From positions 19,082,474 to 19,146,473 of the forward strand of contig CM060065.1 of the NCBI GenBank assembly GCA_030533445.1: a stretch of 64,000 nt of DNA. Direction: 5' to 3'. Source of the DNA: Cyprinodon diabolis (Eukaryota; Chordata; Actinopteri; Cyprinodontiformes; Cyprinodontidae). A program made the position numbers and the translations under genes. Within the stretch, counting starts at the first letter, position 1. Each line of letters starts with the position of its first letter. This document shows, one piece after another, positions 31,841 to 43,834 of the stretch. The notes beneath the pieces are model-generated. The model was not told the DNA's origin. It saw only the letters and a program-made list of their open reading frames with translations, and searched no databases.

Positions 31841-34800
31841 ACGCTAGGTGGGCGTTGGCCATTTTTGTCGTTGGACCTCGTAAATTATGCTAATAACATG
31901 TCAGGGCTCAACAGTAATGGATTAGGAGAATGTATAATTTTTGATGTGTTGTAAATGCATTTACATGTTCAATTTTGTTATGTTACATGTTTTATTTTAT
32001 AATTTGAATAATGAATTCCAACCATCATATGATATAGGCCCTACATACATATATTTAAAGAGTTACACAAAAATAGATTAGTTTAGATGAGCTTTAGTGA
32101 TCTCACAGCGGAGAAATTCACCGGTCACATATTGGCATAGTAATTAAAGAAGGGGCAAACAAGGATGAAAAAGGTGCATTAAGAATAAACAGACTTCATT
32201 TCAATTGTAGGAATTTATCAACTTTTCAGTTTATCTGATTGGTTTTTGATGCGCTTAATTTTTATTTTTACATCTAAGTTGAAATATGAACAAGGATGTC
32301 AAATTCACATCTAAAATGTTTTATTTAGATACATGTTTAATAATTGAAACAACATGTTTGCCTCATCTGTATTTTATATCCATGCAGGTTGCCTGTGTGA
32401 CCAGTAATACCAACAAACTGCTCCTGATTAAATTATATTACCTCAATTTTATTAGCGGCCACACTAACTGTTGTGAATCTGTTGTTTAAAGAGACAGTTT
32501 TCAAAAGGAACTACTGACTTGCAAAGAGAGTTAAAAGGTGTCATTCATGTGAACAGAGTAAGGAATAAGGAATAGTTCACTCACAATCCATAATTGTCTC
32601 TCACTAGTCTGTATGCCAGCGTTTAGTTATTTCATAATCGTTCCTTCCTGAGATCAAATAGCAGAAATTATGTGACGTTAAGTAAATATTGCAAAGGAAT
32701 TTTCGGGTAAACTACATAGAGCGGTTTGACATGTCATTGTTTCTGGGCTGCATTAAATAATACCCACTACTCCAGAGACCACTTCACTACTGATTATCTT
32801 AGATGCCAAATTCATATATCATATATTATGATGCACATTAATTATCATGGCTGCACAGCTTAAATCTTAATGCAACTATTTAAAGTGACAACTTAGGGCA
32901 CTCTATCTTAAATCTAAAAGTGGCATTTCATTCCAGTTTTTAATTTTCCAGTACCCAAAAGTCTGATAGAAGCGATTATAATAACTAGACTTTTCTTGTG
33001 GTACCAAGAAGCTTTGAAATAAATTAGTTTGGAACTAAACAGTAAAGGATCAGCAGGCAGTTTCCTGAAGACAAGGAAGAACAAGCACACTGCTGAGAGA
33101 CACTGTGGGCAGCTGAAGAGTGCATGTCTGGATTTTGAGAATGTTGGCTGGTGAAAAACCGCAGGATAACTGAGCCACACAGGTTGGAAACTGATAGACT
33201 ACAAAAATAGCTAGCAAAAACTAGGGGAACTGAAAATAAATGCAAAACCTCAAAGACAAAAACTGTATGCATAACTTGATTTTTTAGTCTGTTGCACAGT
33301 TGTTAAAAGAATGACACAAATTGAGAAAGTGGAAAAAGAGTTGTCTCTGATTTAAATACTCTGGAGCATTCAGCCATGGCAGCTGGGGATTAATCAAAGA
33401 GATTCAGAGCAGCTGGGGCTGATGCAAACCTAAGGTGCACACAAGAGGCTCTTTTCATCTGTTCCCTGTTTCCTGCCCCCTCATATCCTTTCTCATCCGT
33501 CCTCCTGACTGTGACCTGGAAATTGATAACAGCGAGAAATCCTGAAGGATGTCTCAAGAGCTGTGATGCATGTGAAGCAGAGCAGCTATAGGTGATGATA
33601 CACAGGTGTATCCTTTGTGGATTTTATTTCAGGAGCTCAAACAGTTAAAAGGGATTCATAGCATGTGATGACGTGATTCTTTTATGTTATTGTACAGAAA
33701 AAACATGTACCATATTAGTTTCATACACAAATTTCAGCATTATACCCGTTTCAGCATTATTAAACAGTGCCTTCCTAAAAGGAAGCTGATTTGCACATGT
33801 CAAACCCTAAGAAGGGTTTTTTCTTTTTTTTTCTCCACCGGAGTCCCAGTTCTTGTATTTATCCCTAAATAATTTCGTTTTCAAGCTCTGGTTCACTGTT
33901 CTGGTGGAGTTACTTCGTTAAAATCAAACAGAGATTCTAATAAATACTTTTGTTTTGTAGAAATATGTTTCTTAAGATGGTTTGAATGTTTATTTAATCT
34001 TGAATGTATTTGCAATTCTGTCCGTTTAATAGTTTTGGTAACTTCTGTAAAAGTTTTTTTTTTTCTAGTCTCAGCAATTTGTTGATGGATTGGAAGTTAA
34101 AAGCAAAAAAGCATGAAATAGGATTAAAATTAATTTTAGATTATTTGGAGGAAAAAAAAGTATGAAACTGAAAGTTGGTTAAAATATGGAATGTTTCAAG
34201 CAAGATGGAGGAGAAAACTGGCAAAATTATTAAACGGGCCGATACATTAATTCAAATAATGCAATATTATTTTGTTGGACCATACAAACCTCTAAAACAG
34301 TGTTTTATGTAAAGTCAGCCACACCATTACAAAATATCACTTAATATTGTAATATATTCTTCACAAAAACATATCACCTATCTTATTCCATTTATCGAAT
34401 CAGGCTTACCTATCCACATATTATCTCAGTTGTCTCAAAAGACTTTGTTCTTATTCGTATTTTGTCAAAATTGATTATCGAAGGGAAAATTTGCCTTCCT
34501 TTTAACAATAAAATTATAATAAACCAAAGGGACCAAGACATTTCTAACCTTTTTTAAAGATACATTGTTTGAATAGCATTGGTTTCCCTGGATTTATATT
34601 CATACAAGTTAGGCTTAGCCTCATAAATGTGTTTTTCTTTTCTTAATTACTTAGCTTCAGGAGGGTTTTGATGGTTGGTGATTTTTCTTTCAAGTAACCC
34701 CTAAAAAAGTATTTCTCTTGGCTGCATGTCTTTAGAACATAGGCCTGTGATCAATTTCTCACATGGGTATTTAAGAACTTATTTAAAAAGAACTTGCTTT

Positions 34801-34908
34801 TTATTTATTGCAAAGTGAGCAGTAGATAAATCTTGTATGACAATAGTCTACAAAAGGCATCAATGTATGATTTTTTTTTCTTTTATTAAAAATAATTATC
34901 AAATGTAG
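31841..34908. other. No recognisable feature
   Basis: About 3 kb of AT-rich DNA without a recognisable gene, RNA or mobile element. Frames of 60-88 codons here (for example 32914-33180, minus) have no domain signature. Confidence 0.6.
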
Positions 34909-34913
34909 GATCT

Positions 34914-35582
34914 AGGCCCCATCCACACGAAGTCAAACCCTGGCCTAAATTCACAAATTTTTCACCAAACCAGCCTCTCATCCATACGATGCCGGCGTTT
35001 CGGGGTCTGTAAACGATCTTTTTTTTATTAAGCCTTCACAGTGGGAAGATTTTGAAACGCCGTTTTCGCGTTTCCATCTTTAAGGTCTGACCGCATTTTT
35101 TTTTTACACGCATGTGTCATAGCGTCACCTCTAAACATGCATGCGCGACACAGTATCACAACAGCAATGGCGCCGTACTGTGTTGAATGGTTGCTGCTCA
35201 TGCTACTCACCCTGGTGTTGGGCTTACAACAGAATCTTCTTCTTCTGGAATATCTCCAGGAAGAACAGAGCAATATCGACAACATAGTTCAGCACCTGAA
35301 TTTGACTGAACCACCGGAAAATGGCCCTGCGGGTCCATTTTCCGGTTTTCCGGTTTGGTTGTTGTATAAATATTACTGCGCATGCCCAACATTTCGTTGC
35401 CTGTTTTCGCCTATTTTTGCTTTGGCACCACAGCGCCACTTACAGGCCTGGCATACATTTTGCAGCGTTTTCATGCATTCATGTGGTCGATCACATTTAT
35501 TTTAGGTCTCCGTCTTTAAGACAAACGTTCTGGAAAATATTAGCGTTTCGTGTTCGTTTTGACTTCGTGTGGACGGGGCCCT
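34914..35582. mobile_element. Non-autonomous TIR element (CCCCRTCCACACGAAGTC ends)
   Basis: The left end AGGCCCCATCCACACGAAGT and the reverse-complemented right end AGGGCCCCGTCCACACGAAG form a TIR of about 24 bp (to GTCAAA). Direct repeats GATCT flank the element (34909-34913 and 35583-35587). The ends look hAT-like, but a 5-bp duplication is not the usual 8 bp, so the superfamily is left open. One plus-strand frame (from the ATG at 35167) starts MAPYCVEWLLLMLLTLVLG, with a leucine-rich hydrophobic run and LLLLEYLQEEQ. It could be a remnant of an element-encoded protein or chance. Confidence 0.75.
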
Positions 35583-35587
35583 GATCT

Positions 35588-35825
35588 TGGCCACAACCCT
35601 TCAGTTTTTCCGTCTTAACAGCAGATATTTGCCCACTTTAACCATTTATTTTAACACTCCCAATGTATTTTTCCTTTGGAGAAAATATGGAATGATAGTT
35701 AAGTTTTAATTAGAGTGCCATTTTGCGTCAGAAAAATACTCACTAAAAATGTAGTTGTTATCCTGATTTTTTTAGATTAACTACAACAGTTGAAATATAT
35801 CTATTCTTTTTCATTCATGGGTTTA
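35588..35825. other. No recognisable feature
   Basis: Short unassigned stretch between two mobile elements. Confidence 0.5.
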
Positions 35826-36518
35826 TACAATGTGATAGAAGCTCGAAACCTTGGATCCAATATTCAAAACAGACAGACCTGAATGAGTTCAAAAGTCTTT
35901 ATTTTACTAACAGCGTGCGGCTCCTTGACAGCTGGAGCGGATAAACCGGATCCTCTGGTTTAGAGTTCAGTCCGATCACAGAGGGATGTGATGAATCTGA
36001 CAAGGAGACAGTCCCCCGCTTGTGTTGGGGGCCGCCCCCCCAAGCTCTTGGTGATGAGTGGAGCTGATGCCGACTGATGCCGAGGAGCAACAGTGTCTAG
36101 AAGGGAATATCCAAAACCGAAGTCATAGCAAGGCCAAGTTCACAGACCAGACGATCAGAGAGCAGATGAGGTAGAAGTAGAATCCAAGCCGAGGTCAGTA
36201 GCACAGTTCAGGTTTGGTAAGCCATTAAAAAATCCAGGAATCAGTCCAGAGAAGAGCAGAACAAACAGGGGCAAAGCAAAACTCAGGATCCACAGGGCAG
36301 AAACAGGTCAGAATCAGATAATCAGAACAAAGATCAGAAAGCTAGAGTTACACAAACCGAAACACTGGAATAATCTGGCACCATGGGCTGGGAACCGGTG
36401 GAATAAATAGCAGAAGAAACAGGTGGTTCAGATGAGAGATAATTAGGCTGGGGTGGAGCAAACCAGATTAGAGGAGGAGGAGTAAAACCCAGCCTTTAGT
36501 GCCAAGATCATGATACAA
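35826..36518 (-). mobile_element. Solo LTR, antisense, with TACAA target duplication
   Basis: Direct repeats TACAA (35826-35830 and 36514-36518) flank a segment that starts TGTGATAGAAGCTCG and ends AAGATCATGA. On the minus strand AATAAA is found near the left edge (TCTTTATTTT on the plus strand, about 35896-35905). The right part (TAATCTGGCACCATGGGCTG, AAATAGCAG, AACAGGTGG) parallels the antisense LTR at 17139. The terminal CA appears lost at the right junction. The polarity matches the LTRs at 17139 and 44813. No internal domain is present. Confidence 0.78.
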
Positions 36519-38221
36519 TGTTGTAGTAATGCCTGTCAATGAATCACAGCAGATAAATGTAAACATTTTAATTTTTATTTTTTTGTGTCTTTAAACCTAG
36601 TCCTTTAGTGTGTCTAAAACTTTAACCTCAAAACAGAAACTGTCTTTACCTATACTGCTAAAAATGACAAAAACTAGTATTTCTTTTTCTTCCTGTCTTT
36701 TTTATTTTATTCTTCCTATTCTTCTAAAATGCTCAAATAGTAAATTAAATTTGATATAGCGAGACATTTCAATCAGATCAATTTAAATGTGTGGATAATT
36801 TGTTGGAAATATTCAAAAGTAAGGTTTTATAACAAAAGAATAAAGAATTGTCATGCATATTTTTTGTCATATTTACACTTGAATGTTACTTTAGTTTCTA
36901 AAGTCCATTAGAAAAATCCAATGGTCTTTTAAAAGAAGAAATTTGCTAAACCCTTGGGCAAGATCTAAATGATGGTGAATGATGAAGATCAATGATCAAA
37001 CTCAATTACACTTTGCAGCCATCACTTATGGCAGTCTCTAAGACATATTTAAATAAGAAGACCTACATTGAACATGTAGTACCGATAATTATAATAACAG
37101 TTCATGTCAAATTCTAATGAAAAAGTCAGACCAAAGGAAAAGACCATTGATGAAATTAAAAAGGGCTGGCATCCACACATGGAAAAAATGCTTTTGATGT
37201 CTACTACCTTTTGATGTCTACAGCAAGCATCCAAAAACTAAGCCTAATTTGAAACTTAACTTTCCAGTTGAAAATGCCCTGCAATATATTTCAATATAAT
37301 AATAAATATGGATCTGATGGAAGTATGTCTTGAATAAAATTATTCAATATTTTGAAAAAATAAGTGTTTTTTATTTTATATTTTTATTTTATAATTAAAG
37401 TGTTTTAAAATAAATGTTCTAAGATCATGCACAATGTTATTTTTAAAACAGGAAATGGCCAGTTGATTGACATTATGACAGCTAACTCCATTCAGAACTT
37501 GGTTGAGCCAGCAGCCAGAGCAGCCTGACAGTATGGACATCTACAATATCCAAAAGCAGAAAGGAAAATAGACAAGCTCTGAAAAGTGAACTTTTAACTT
37601 ATTACTCTGAGTTCTCTGAACACTCCACTGGAAGCTGCCACTGCCATGGTGCATGCTGGGACATCTGTAAATCTTGGGAACGTACAAGTCTTCTCTGATG
37701 CATACTGGGATGGCAAGAACAACATCCGGGGACTTTGTCCATTCTTTGTCTTGTGTTCTTGTTAACTGGAACAGTACTAGGGCTGAGGCTGATGACGTTT
37801 CACACAAGCACATTAGAATGCACAAGTACACATTGAGAAATGACCATGGTCTCTTAAAGTTAAGCCTCCTCCTATTGGGGTGGGTCTTTATCCTAGAAGG
37901 TGATAGTGAGGCCACCATCTTGGAAACTCTGCATTGTACAGCAGGTAACATATCCTTTATTAGGCATCAGGAAATAGAACCTGTTATTTCAACAGATGGC
38001 CGCTCTTCTTCTGTCATAGCTTTACTACCTGGGACCTGATGCTCTTAGAGAAGGTTATTAGTGCCCTAACATCCTTCTTCATTTCCTCGGCTTGCCAATC
38101 CATATATTTCTTGGTAGCATAGTGTTGTCCATTCTCCATTTTATTATTAATGAAATAAGTAAATTAAAGTGAGGGGGCCAGGTCCTCCTGTTGTCTCCCA
38201 TGTAATGCCCTCACTTCCTTC
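36519..38221. other. No recognisable feature
   Basis: Unassigned DNA up to the L1 target site. A GC-richer block at 37640-38040 with overlapping frames of 121-136 codons on both strands has no identifiable domain; it may be an unclassified repeat. Confidence 0.5.
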
Positions 38222-38236
38222 AACACTGCCTGGGAA

Positions 38237-38365
38237 GGGGTCTTCAAGATGGCGGCTTAAGGGACGGTCGGGACAAGGGGCGCTGGCGCTTATTTTTACC
38301 TATTTCTTCAGTTTATACCCTGCAAAAAACGACAAGGCAGTCTCTCTTCGTCGGCTAAACTTGCA
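38237..38365 (+). promoter_or_regulatory. L1 5' UTR / internal promoter with YY1-like site
   Basis: The element begins GGGGTCTTCAAGATGGCGGC. CAAGATGGCGGC at 38245-38256 matches the YY1-binding core (AAGATGGC) that sits at the extreme 5' end of mammalian L1, where it sets the transcription start. Only about 129 bp separate the element start from the ORF1 ATG, so the promoter must be very compact. Function is inferred from position and motif. Confidence 0.6.
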
Positions 38366-39313
38366 ATGAGTATTAGTGATTATTTTTTAAGGCCGTCTGA
38401 GAACATGCCACGAAGGAAAAACGTTGTGACAGAGATGACAGGGGAATCGAGCGGAGAAGCTAATGAAGCTACTGGTGGTTTGGCTAGCGGAGAAGCTAAT
38501 GAAGCTACTGGCGGTCTGGCTAGCGAAAAAGTTTGCGATTCTGAGAGGATGGACCCAGCTCTTCAGGAGGTGATTCGTGCGGTAACTGAAAACCTTACGA
38601 AGGTATTCGAAGACAAATTAAGGGACCAACTTGATCCGATATCGAGATTTATGCATGATTACCGGGAGCAGCTTCAGGAACATGAGAAGCGCATCACAGA
38701 GACAGAATCCAGCATCTCCACCTTAGAAGACGAAACAGCCCCTGTCGCTAATAAGCTGAAGTCACTGGAGGGGCAGGTGAAAGAGCTCACGGATCACATT
38801 GATGACATGGAAAATAGAGGCAGGAGACGAAACTTACGCATAATTGGGCTCCCAGAGTCTGCGGAATACGCGGAAGGGAATGATCCCGCTTTATTCTTTG
38901 AGAAGTGGCTCCCAAAAGGGCTGAATATCCAAACAGAAACCGGGAAGTTAAAAGTGGACAGAGCTCATCGCACCGGGGGCCCGGTCCCCGCCGCTGGCCA
39001 AAGACCACATCCAGTCTGGGTCAGGCTGCACAACTACCGCGACAAGGAGAGGGTCATGCGCGTGTCTGTGGAAAAGGGCAAGAAAGGGCAGCCGCCGGAG
39101 CACAACGGTGCCTCTGTGATGTTCTATCAGGATTTCTCAGCGGCTGTTGCACAGAAGCGTAAAAGCTTTGATGGCGTTAAGAAACGTCTGAAAGCCGTGG
39201 ATGCCAGCTACAGGCTCATCTACCCCGCCAAGCTTAAAGTCACTCACTGTGGTTCTACAAGGGTGTACCAGAACCCAGCTGAAGTTGAACGATTCCTGGA
39301 TATGCTTAAATAA
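38366..39313 (+). CDS. L1 ORF1p, RNA-binding chaperone
   Basis: An intact 315-codon frame. ORF1p coats L1 RNA as a trimer in cytoplasmic particles and acts as a nucleic-acid chaperone. The N-terminal part (to about residue 55) is low-complexity and has a perfect in-frame repeat of a 12-residue unit (GEANEATGGLAS twice). A long predicted coiled coil follows (about residues 60-155: RDQLDPISRFMHDYREQLQE, ITETESSISTLEDE, LKSLEGQVKELTDHIDDMEN). The RRM begins at RRRNLRIIGLPES (about 158-170), and the C-terminal domain ends with SYRLIYPAKLKV and ERFLDMLK. Start choice: the first ATG after the UTR (MSISDYFLRP); an in-frame alternative lies at 38405 (MPRRKN). Length and order match vertebrate L1 ORF1p. 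Confidence 0.92.
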   Translation: MSISDYFLRPSENMPRRKNVVTEMTGESSGEANEATGGLASGEANEATGGLASEKVCDSERMDPALQEVIRAVTENLTKVFEDKLRDQLDPISRFMHDYREQLQEHEKRITETESSISTLEDETAPVANKLKSLEGQVKELTDHIDDMENRGRRRNLRIIGLPESAEYAEGNDPALFFEKWLPKGLNIQTETGKLKVDRAHRTGGPVPAAGQRPHPVWVRLHNYRDKERVMRVSVEKGKKGQPPEHNGASVMFYQDFSAAVAQKRKSFDGVKKRLKAVDASYRLIYPAKLKVTHCGSTRVYQNPAEVERFLDMLK

Positions 39314-39802
39314 GCCCCGCTGTCAGCGCCATGGGACACATAGGTACTTCGTTTTACAGTTTATACACCTATGTGAACTCATATTATTGTGATGAATAAT
39401 ATTCTTATGCAGAGACATTATGCTTGTCGTCGTTATATATTACTTTTTGTAAAATGGGTAAATATTGGTTCTTATTATCCAAGCGCCGGCCCCCCTTTTC
39501 TTTTTTCTTTTTTTCTCTCGCTTTTTTTGGTTGTTGCTCTTGAATTAGCTAAACAGGTGACTGTTTGTTGTCAGAAGACCTACACACTTGCTCTTCACCG
39601 TTTGGAGGAGAAATAGTGTATCTGTTATGCCAATGTTAGGCAATGTTTGTTGGCAGTTAGTTAGTTTTACTGTTTGTTACATGTTATTCCAGCTCTTTTT
39701 GAAGTATAGAGGGGGAGGGAGGAGAGAAAAATGTTTGACCTCATTATACCAGGGAAACTATGTCGGAATCCTCGCGCCTTGTTTTTATAGCTAAAAGCTA
39801 TT
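39314..39802 (+). other. L1 inter-ORF spacer
   Basis: 489 bp of T-rich, stop-containing sequence between the two ORFs, with a CTTTTTTCTTTTTTTCTCTC run near 39500. The 68-75 codon frames inside look like chance. Mammalian L1 has a much shorter spacer, so ORF2 must be reached by reinitiation, an internal start or a separate RNA. Confidence 0.7.
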
Positions 39803-42800
39803 ATGTCAGCACTTAATATTTGTACATGGAATGTTAATGGCATTCACACACCTCTCAAGCGGAGAAAGGTCTTAACATATCTTGAAAGGGCACAGGTTCA
39901 AGTGGCTTTTTTACAGGAAACCCACATGGATGCGAAAGAACATGCAAAATTGCAACAGGGTGTCTTCAATCAGGCCTTCTTTTCCTCCTTTATATCAGAG
40001 GTGTTATCATTCTGATCCGGAAAAATGTCCCATTTAAACTTGTAGATTGCATAAAAGATACCGGTGGGAGATATATTATTGTGAAGGGTATTCTGTTTGG
40101 GGAGGAGATCGCCTTCATGAACGTCTATTTTCCACCTGGTCAACCAGGCAAATTTCTAATGTCTGCTTTTACAAAACTGGTGGAATTGAACATCAAGAAT
40201 ACAATTGTGGGTGGAGATTTTAATTGTCATATCTCCCCCTTGGTTGATAAATCCCCAACTGGCAAATGTCGTATTTCATCTCAGGCCCAATTGGTTTTGA
40301 CTTTGTGTGAGGAGTTGGCATATGTTGATGTGTGGAGAACGCAACATTTAACAGATAAGGAATTCACATTCTTCTCCAAAGTACATTCCTGTTATACAAG
40401 AATTGATTATTTCTTTGTCCCCAGGCAGTTCCTACCTTCAGTCATTTCTAGCTCAATCGGCAACATAATAATATCATATCACGCCCCTGTATACATTAAA
40501 TGTAACATGGGAACTGTGGCCAGTCGATCAAGACGGTGGCACTTTGACTCCTCTATTTTGTATGATGGAAAATTCAAAACTTATTTCGCAGAGGAATTCA
40601 AACATTTTCCCTCAGTTAATGCAGCATCCACCGACGATCCATCATTACTGTGGGAGACCTCCAAAGCTTATTGCAGGGGCCTCATTACTACTTTTACAAA
40701 TGGTAAAAGACGCCGGCAAGCAGGACAGAGATTAATTTTGGAAGCCAAATTGAAGAAGGCTGAGCAGGGCTATCAAGTTAGACCCTCCACGGAGAAACTC
40801 AAAGAAATCCAGACTCTCCGCTCAGCGTTAAATTGCCTGCTAACAAACGAAGCAGAGAAGAAAATAAGATTTGCAAAACAAAAACTATATGAACACGGCG
40901 ACAGGCCTGGGAAATATTTGTCATACCTGATCAAAAAGAAATCAGATTCTCAAAATATAGCATTCATTAACGACAGGAATGGCAAACAACTCTTAGACTC
41001 AAATGATATTAACAACACCTTCAAAGAATTTTATGAGAATCTCTACAAATCTCAGATCTCTATTGACACTACAGATCTAATGAACACCTTTTTTTCCAAC
41101 CTTAACCTTCCTTGTCTGACAGATATCCAAAAATCAACATTAGAGAGTCCTATATCCATTAAGGAAGTCACAGAAGCTATTAAAGGTCTGCAGTCTGGAA
41201 AAACAGTAGGGCCCGACTTTCTTATTGTAGAATTTTACAAGGAGTTCATCACCATACTAGTCGAACCGCTGCTGCAGATGTTTAATGACTCTTTTCGAAA
41301 AGGTCACTTGCCCGCGTCATTGAGGGAAGCAAACATATCTCTTATACTTAAGAAAAATAAACCACCGGAAGATTGTGCCTCATACAGGCCAATTTCCTTA
41401 CTAAATGTAGACTTAAAGATCCTTTCGAAAATATTAGCCAAACGTTTGGAGATCCTACTCCCAACACTTATTAATGAGGATCAAACTGGCTTCATTAAGG
41501 GACGTAGCTCCTTCAATAACATGCGTAGGTTGCTCAACGTGATCCAGCTCTTTAATCAAAGAGCAATGCCTGGTCTAGTTGTTTCCCTAGATGCCGAAAA
41601 GGCATTTGATCGCGTTGAGTGGCCATATTTGTTCTACACCATGAGAAAGTTTGGCCTGGGGGAAAATTTTGTTAATTGGATCAGAATACTTTACAGTGAG
41701 CCTTGCTCAGCTGTTATTACTAATGGTTTAAGATCGCCAAATTTCCGGGTGCAGAGGGGAACACGCCAAGGCTGCCCTCTATCGCCCCTGCTTTTTGCCC
41801 TGGTTATGGAGCCTCTAGCAGAGGCGGTGCGGACCCATGAGGGGATATGTGGTCTGACCATTGGGGAGAGGCAACACAAGATTACCTTATATGCTGACGA
41901 CGTGCTCATATTTCTATCTCAGCCTGAGGACTCTATCCCACATCTCATAGAGACCATTAACAGGTTTGGGGATTTTTCGGGCTATAAAATCAATTTCAAC
42001 AAATCAGAGGTCATGCCACTAGGCACATTAAAACATCAACCATCTATACCTGTTCCATTTCCTTTCACTTGGTCCCCAGAAGGATTTTCATACTTGGGAA
42101 TAAGAATTACCCCCTCATTTGACAAAATGCATAGGGCCAATTTTACCCCCTTATTTGAACGTATTCGGCTGGACCTTGAAAGATGGAGAGCGCTGCCTCT
42201 CTCGTGGTTGGGCCGCGTGTCTCTTCTAAAAATGAATGTCTTGCCCAGGCTTTTATATCCCATACAAATGATTCCAGTTCTTTTTCTCCGTAAAACAATT
42301 AAGGCTCTAAATGGATGGCTAAGTTCTTTTATATGGGCGGGAAGGAAACCACGCTTAAAAATTTCTACACTGTGCCTCCCGTCCGAGTGTGGAGGTCTGG
42401 CTCTCCCAGACATACGAAAGTATCAGATCAGCGCTCACATGCGTGCTGCTGCTGATTGGACAGGGGGGCCTACTTCTCTGTGGCTCGATATAGAAAGCTC
42501 TATGTCCAGGTTCCCTTTAAAAAATTTACTTTTTTTAGGAAAAAACTATGCTATAAAGACGTACTGCAGTAACCCCATTACTATTAACACTGTGATGGCA
42601 TGGCAAATGGTCCAAAAACTTGAGGGCAGGTTCCAAATTATATCACCTCTTACACCTATTTGTGATAGCCCAATGTTTCTGCCAGGCGTTATGGACTCTG
42701 GCTTCAAAACGTGGTCAATAAAGGGAATCCGTACGCTTTCTGACTTGATGGAAGGGAACACATTATTATCTTTCTCGCAATTATCTGATAAATATGATAT

Positions 42801-43590
42801 TGGGAGGCAGGATTTCTTTCGCTATTTACAAATTAGAGATTTCATTCAGAAAAAAAACACACTCCATGTGGACCAAACAATTTCAGTGTGTGAAAAACAG
42901 CTTTTTTCCTCCAGGGTAAAAACTTCAATTAAAACCTTTTACAACTTGCTGAAAGAGCACCCCTTACCAAATACATTTCACCTAAAAGAAGTTTGGGAAA
43001 AGGAATTGCAGTGGGCAATAGATCAGGAGGGATGGGACGAGGCCTGGAAGAATGCAAAGTCTTTAAGTATTTGCAATCGGGTTAAGGCCATACAATTTAA
43101 AATTTTACACCGTGCGCACATTTCTCCTTCTCAGCGAAGTAAATTCAATACAAGCCTCTCACCATTGTGTTTGAAATGTAGAGTGGATATTGGTAGTCTC
43201 ACACATTGTTACTGGTCCTGCAGGGAAATTCAACATTTTTGGCATATAATAAAATGTGAATTAGATAAGATCTTCTCTGTTGGCACACAATTCAACCCAT
43301 TGTATTTACTACTTGGTTTAACCGACACCGGTATTACTGGTAAACGTCAGCGTCAACTCTACAGAATGCTTACTTTTTGTGCAAGAAAATGTGTGGTACT
43401 GAATTGGATTTCTGACAAGGCACCAAGTAAATCACAATGGCTAAATATAGTACTGGACTATATATTTTTGGACTATTTGACGAGCAAACTGCATGATAAA
43501 GAAAGGAACTTCTTTAAAGTTTGGGAACCTTTTATCTCCTATGTAGGATTTGAAACCTCGGCTCTTCTTCGGAGAGGATTTATAATTTGA
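39803..43590 (+). pseudogene. L1 ORF2: endonuclease-RT-Cys-rich, one frameshift
   Basis: The 3788-bp span is one base short of a whole number of codons and corresponds to about 1262 residues, normal for L1 ORF2p. The endonuclease begins NICTWNVNGI with FLQETH; the frame breaks near 39990-40000 and resumes before 40081. In the second part GGDFNC and RIDYFFVP are normal, but the SDH catalytic motif reads SYH (40474-40482): the Asp has become Tyr. RT motifs are intact: YRPISLLNVD, DAEKAFDRVEWPY, GTRQGCPLSPLLF and YADDVLIF. A Cys/His cluster near the C-terminus (CLKC...THCYWSC, about 43170-43220) is the usual ORF2p zinc-like region. So RT looks sound while the endonuclease is doubly damaged. Confidence 0.92.
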
Positions 43591-43834
43591 GGATGTCCGA
43601 ATTGTAAACATCTGTAATATTTTGGTTCGGACCATTTGTTTTCCATTGCTGTCCTTTTTTCTTTTTTTTCTCCCTTCTTTTCTCTTTGGTCGGTATGTAT
43701 GTGTGTGTATGTGCACGCATATGCTCGTATACAGGTATTTAACTTTAAGAGCTGGATTGTTCTTTTGTTCTTGTCTTGTATTTTATTTGTTTGTTTGTTA
43801 ACACGTTAAAAACCAATAAATATAATTATTAAAA
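43591..43834 (+). other. L1 3' UTR and A-rich tail
   Basis: A 244-bp T/C-rich UTR (CTGTCCTTTTTTCTTTTTTT), with AATAAA at 43815-43820. It ends in a short A-rich tail that runs directly into the target duplication. Confidence 0.85.

Noticed and set aside
37541..38039. Overlapping 136- and 121-residue frames on opposite strands
   Set aside because: No domain recognised, no splice signals or start context, mutual overlap. I left the block unassigned.
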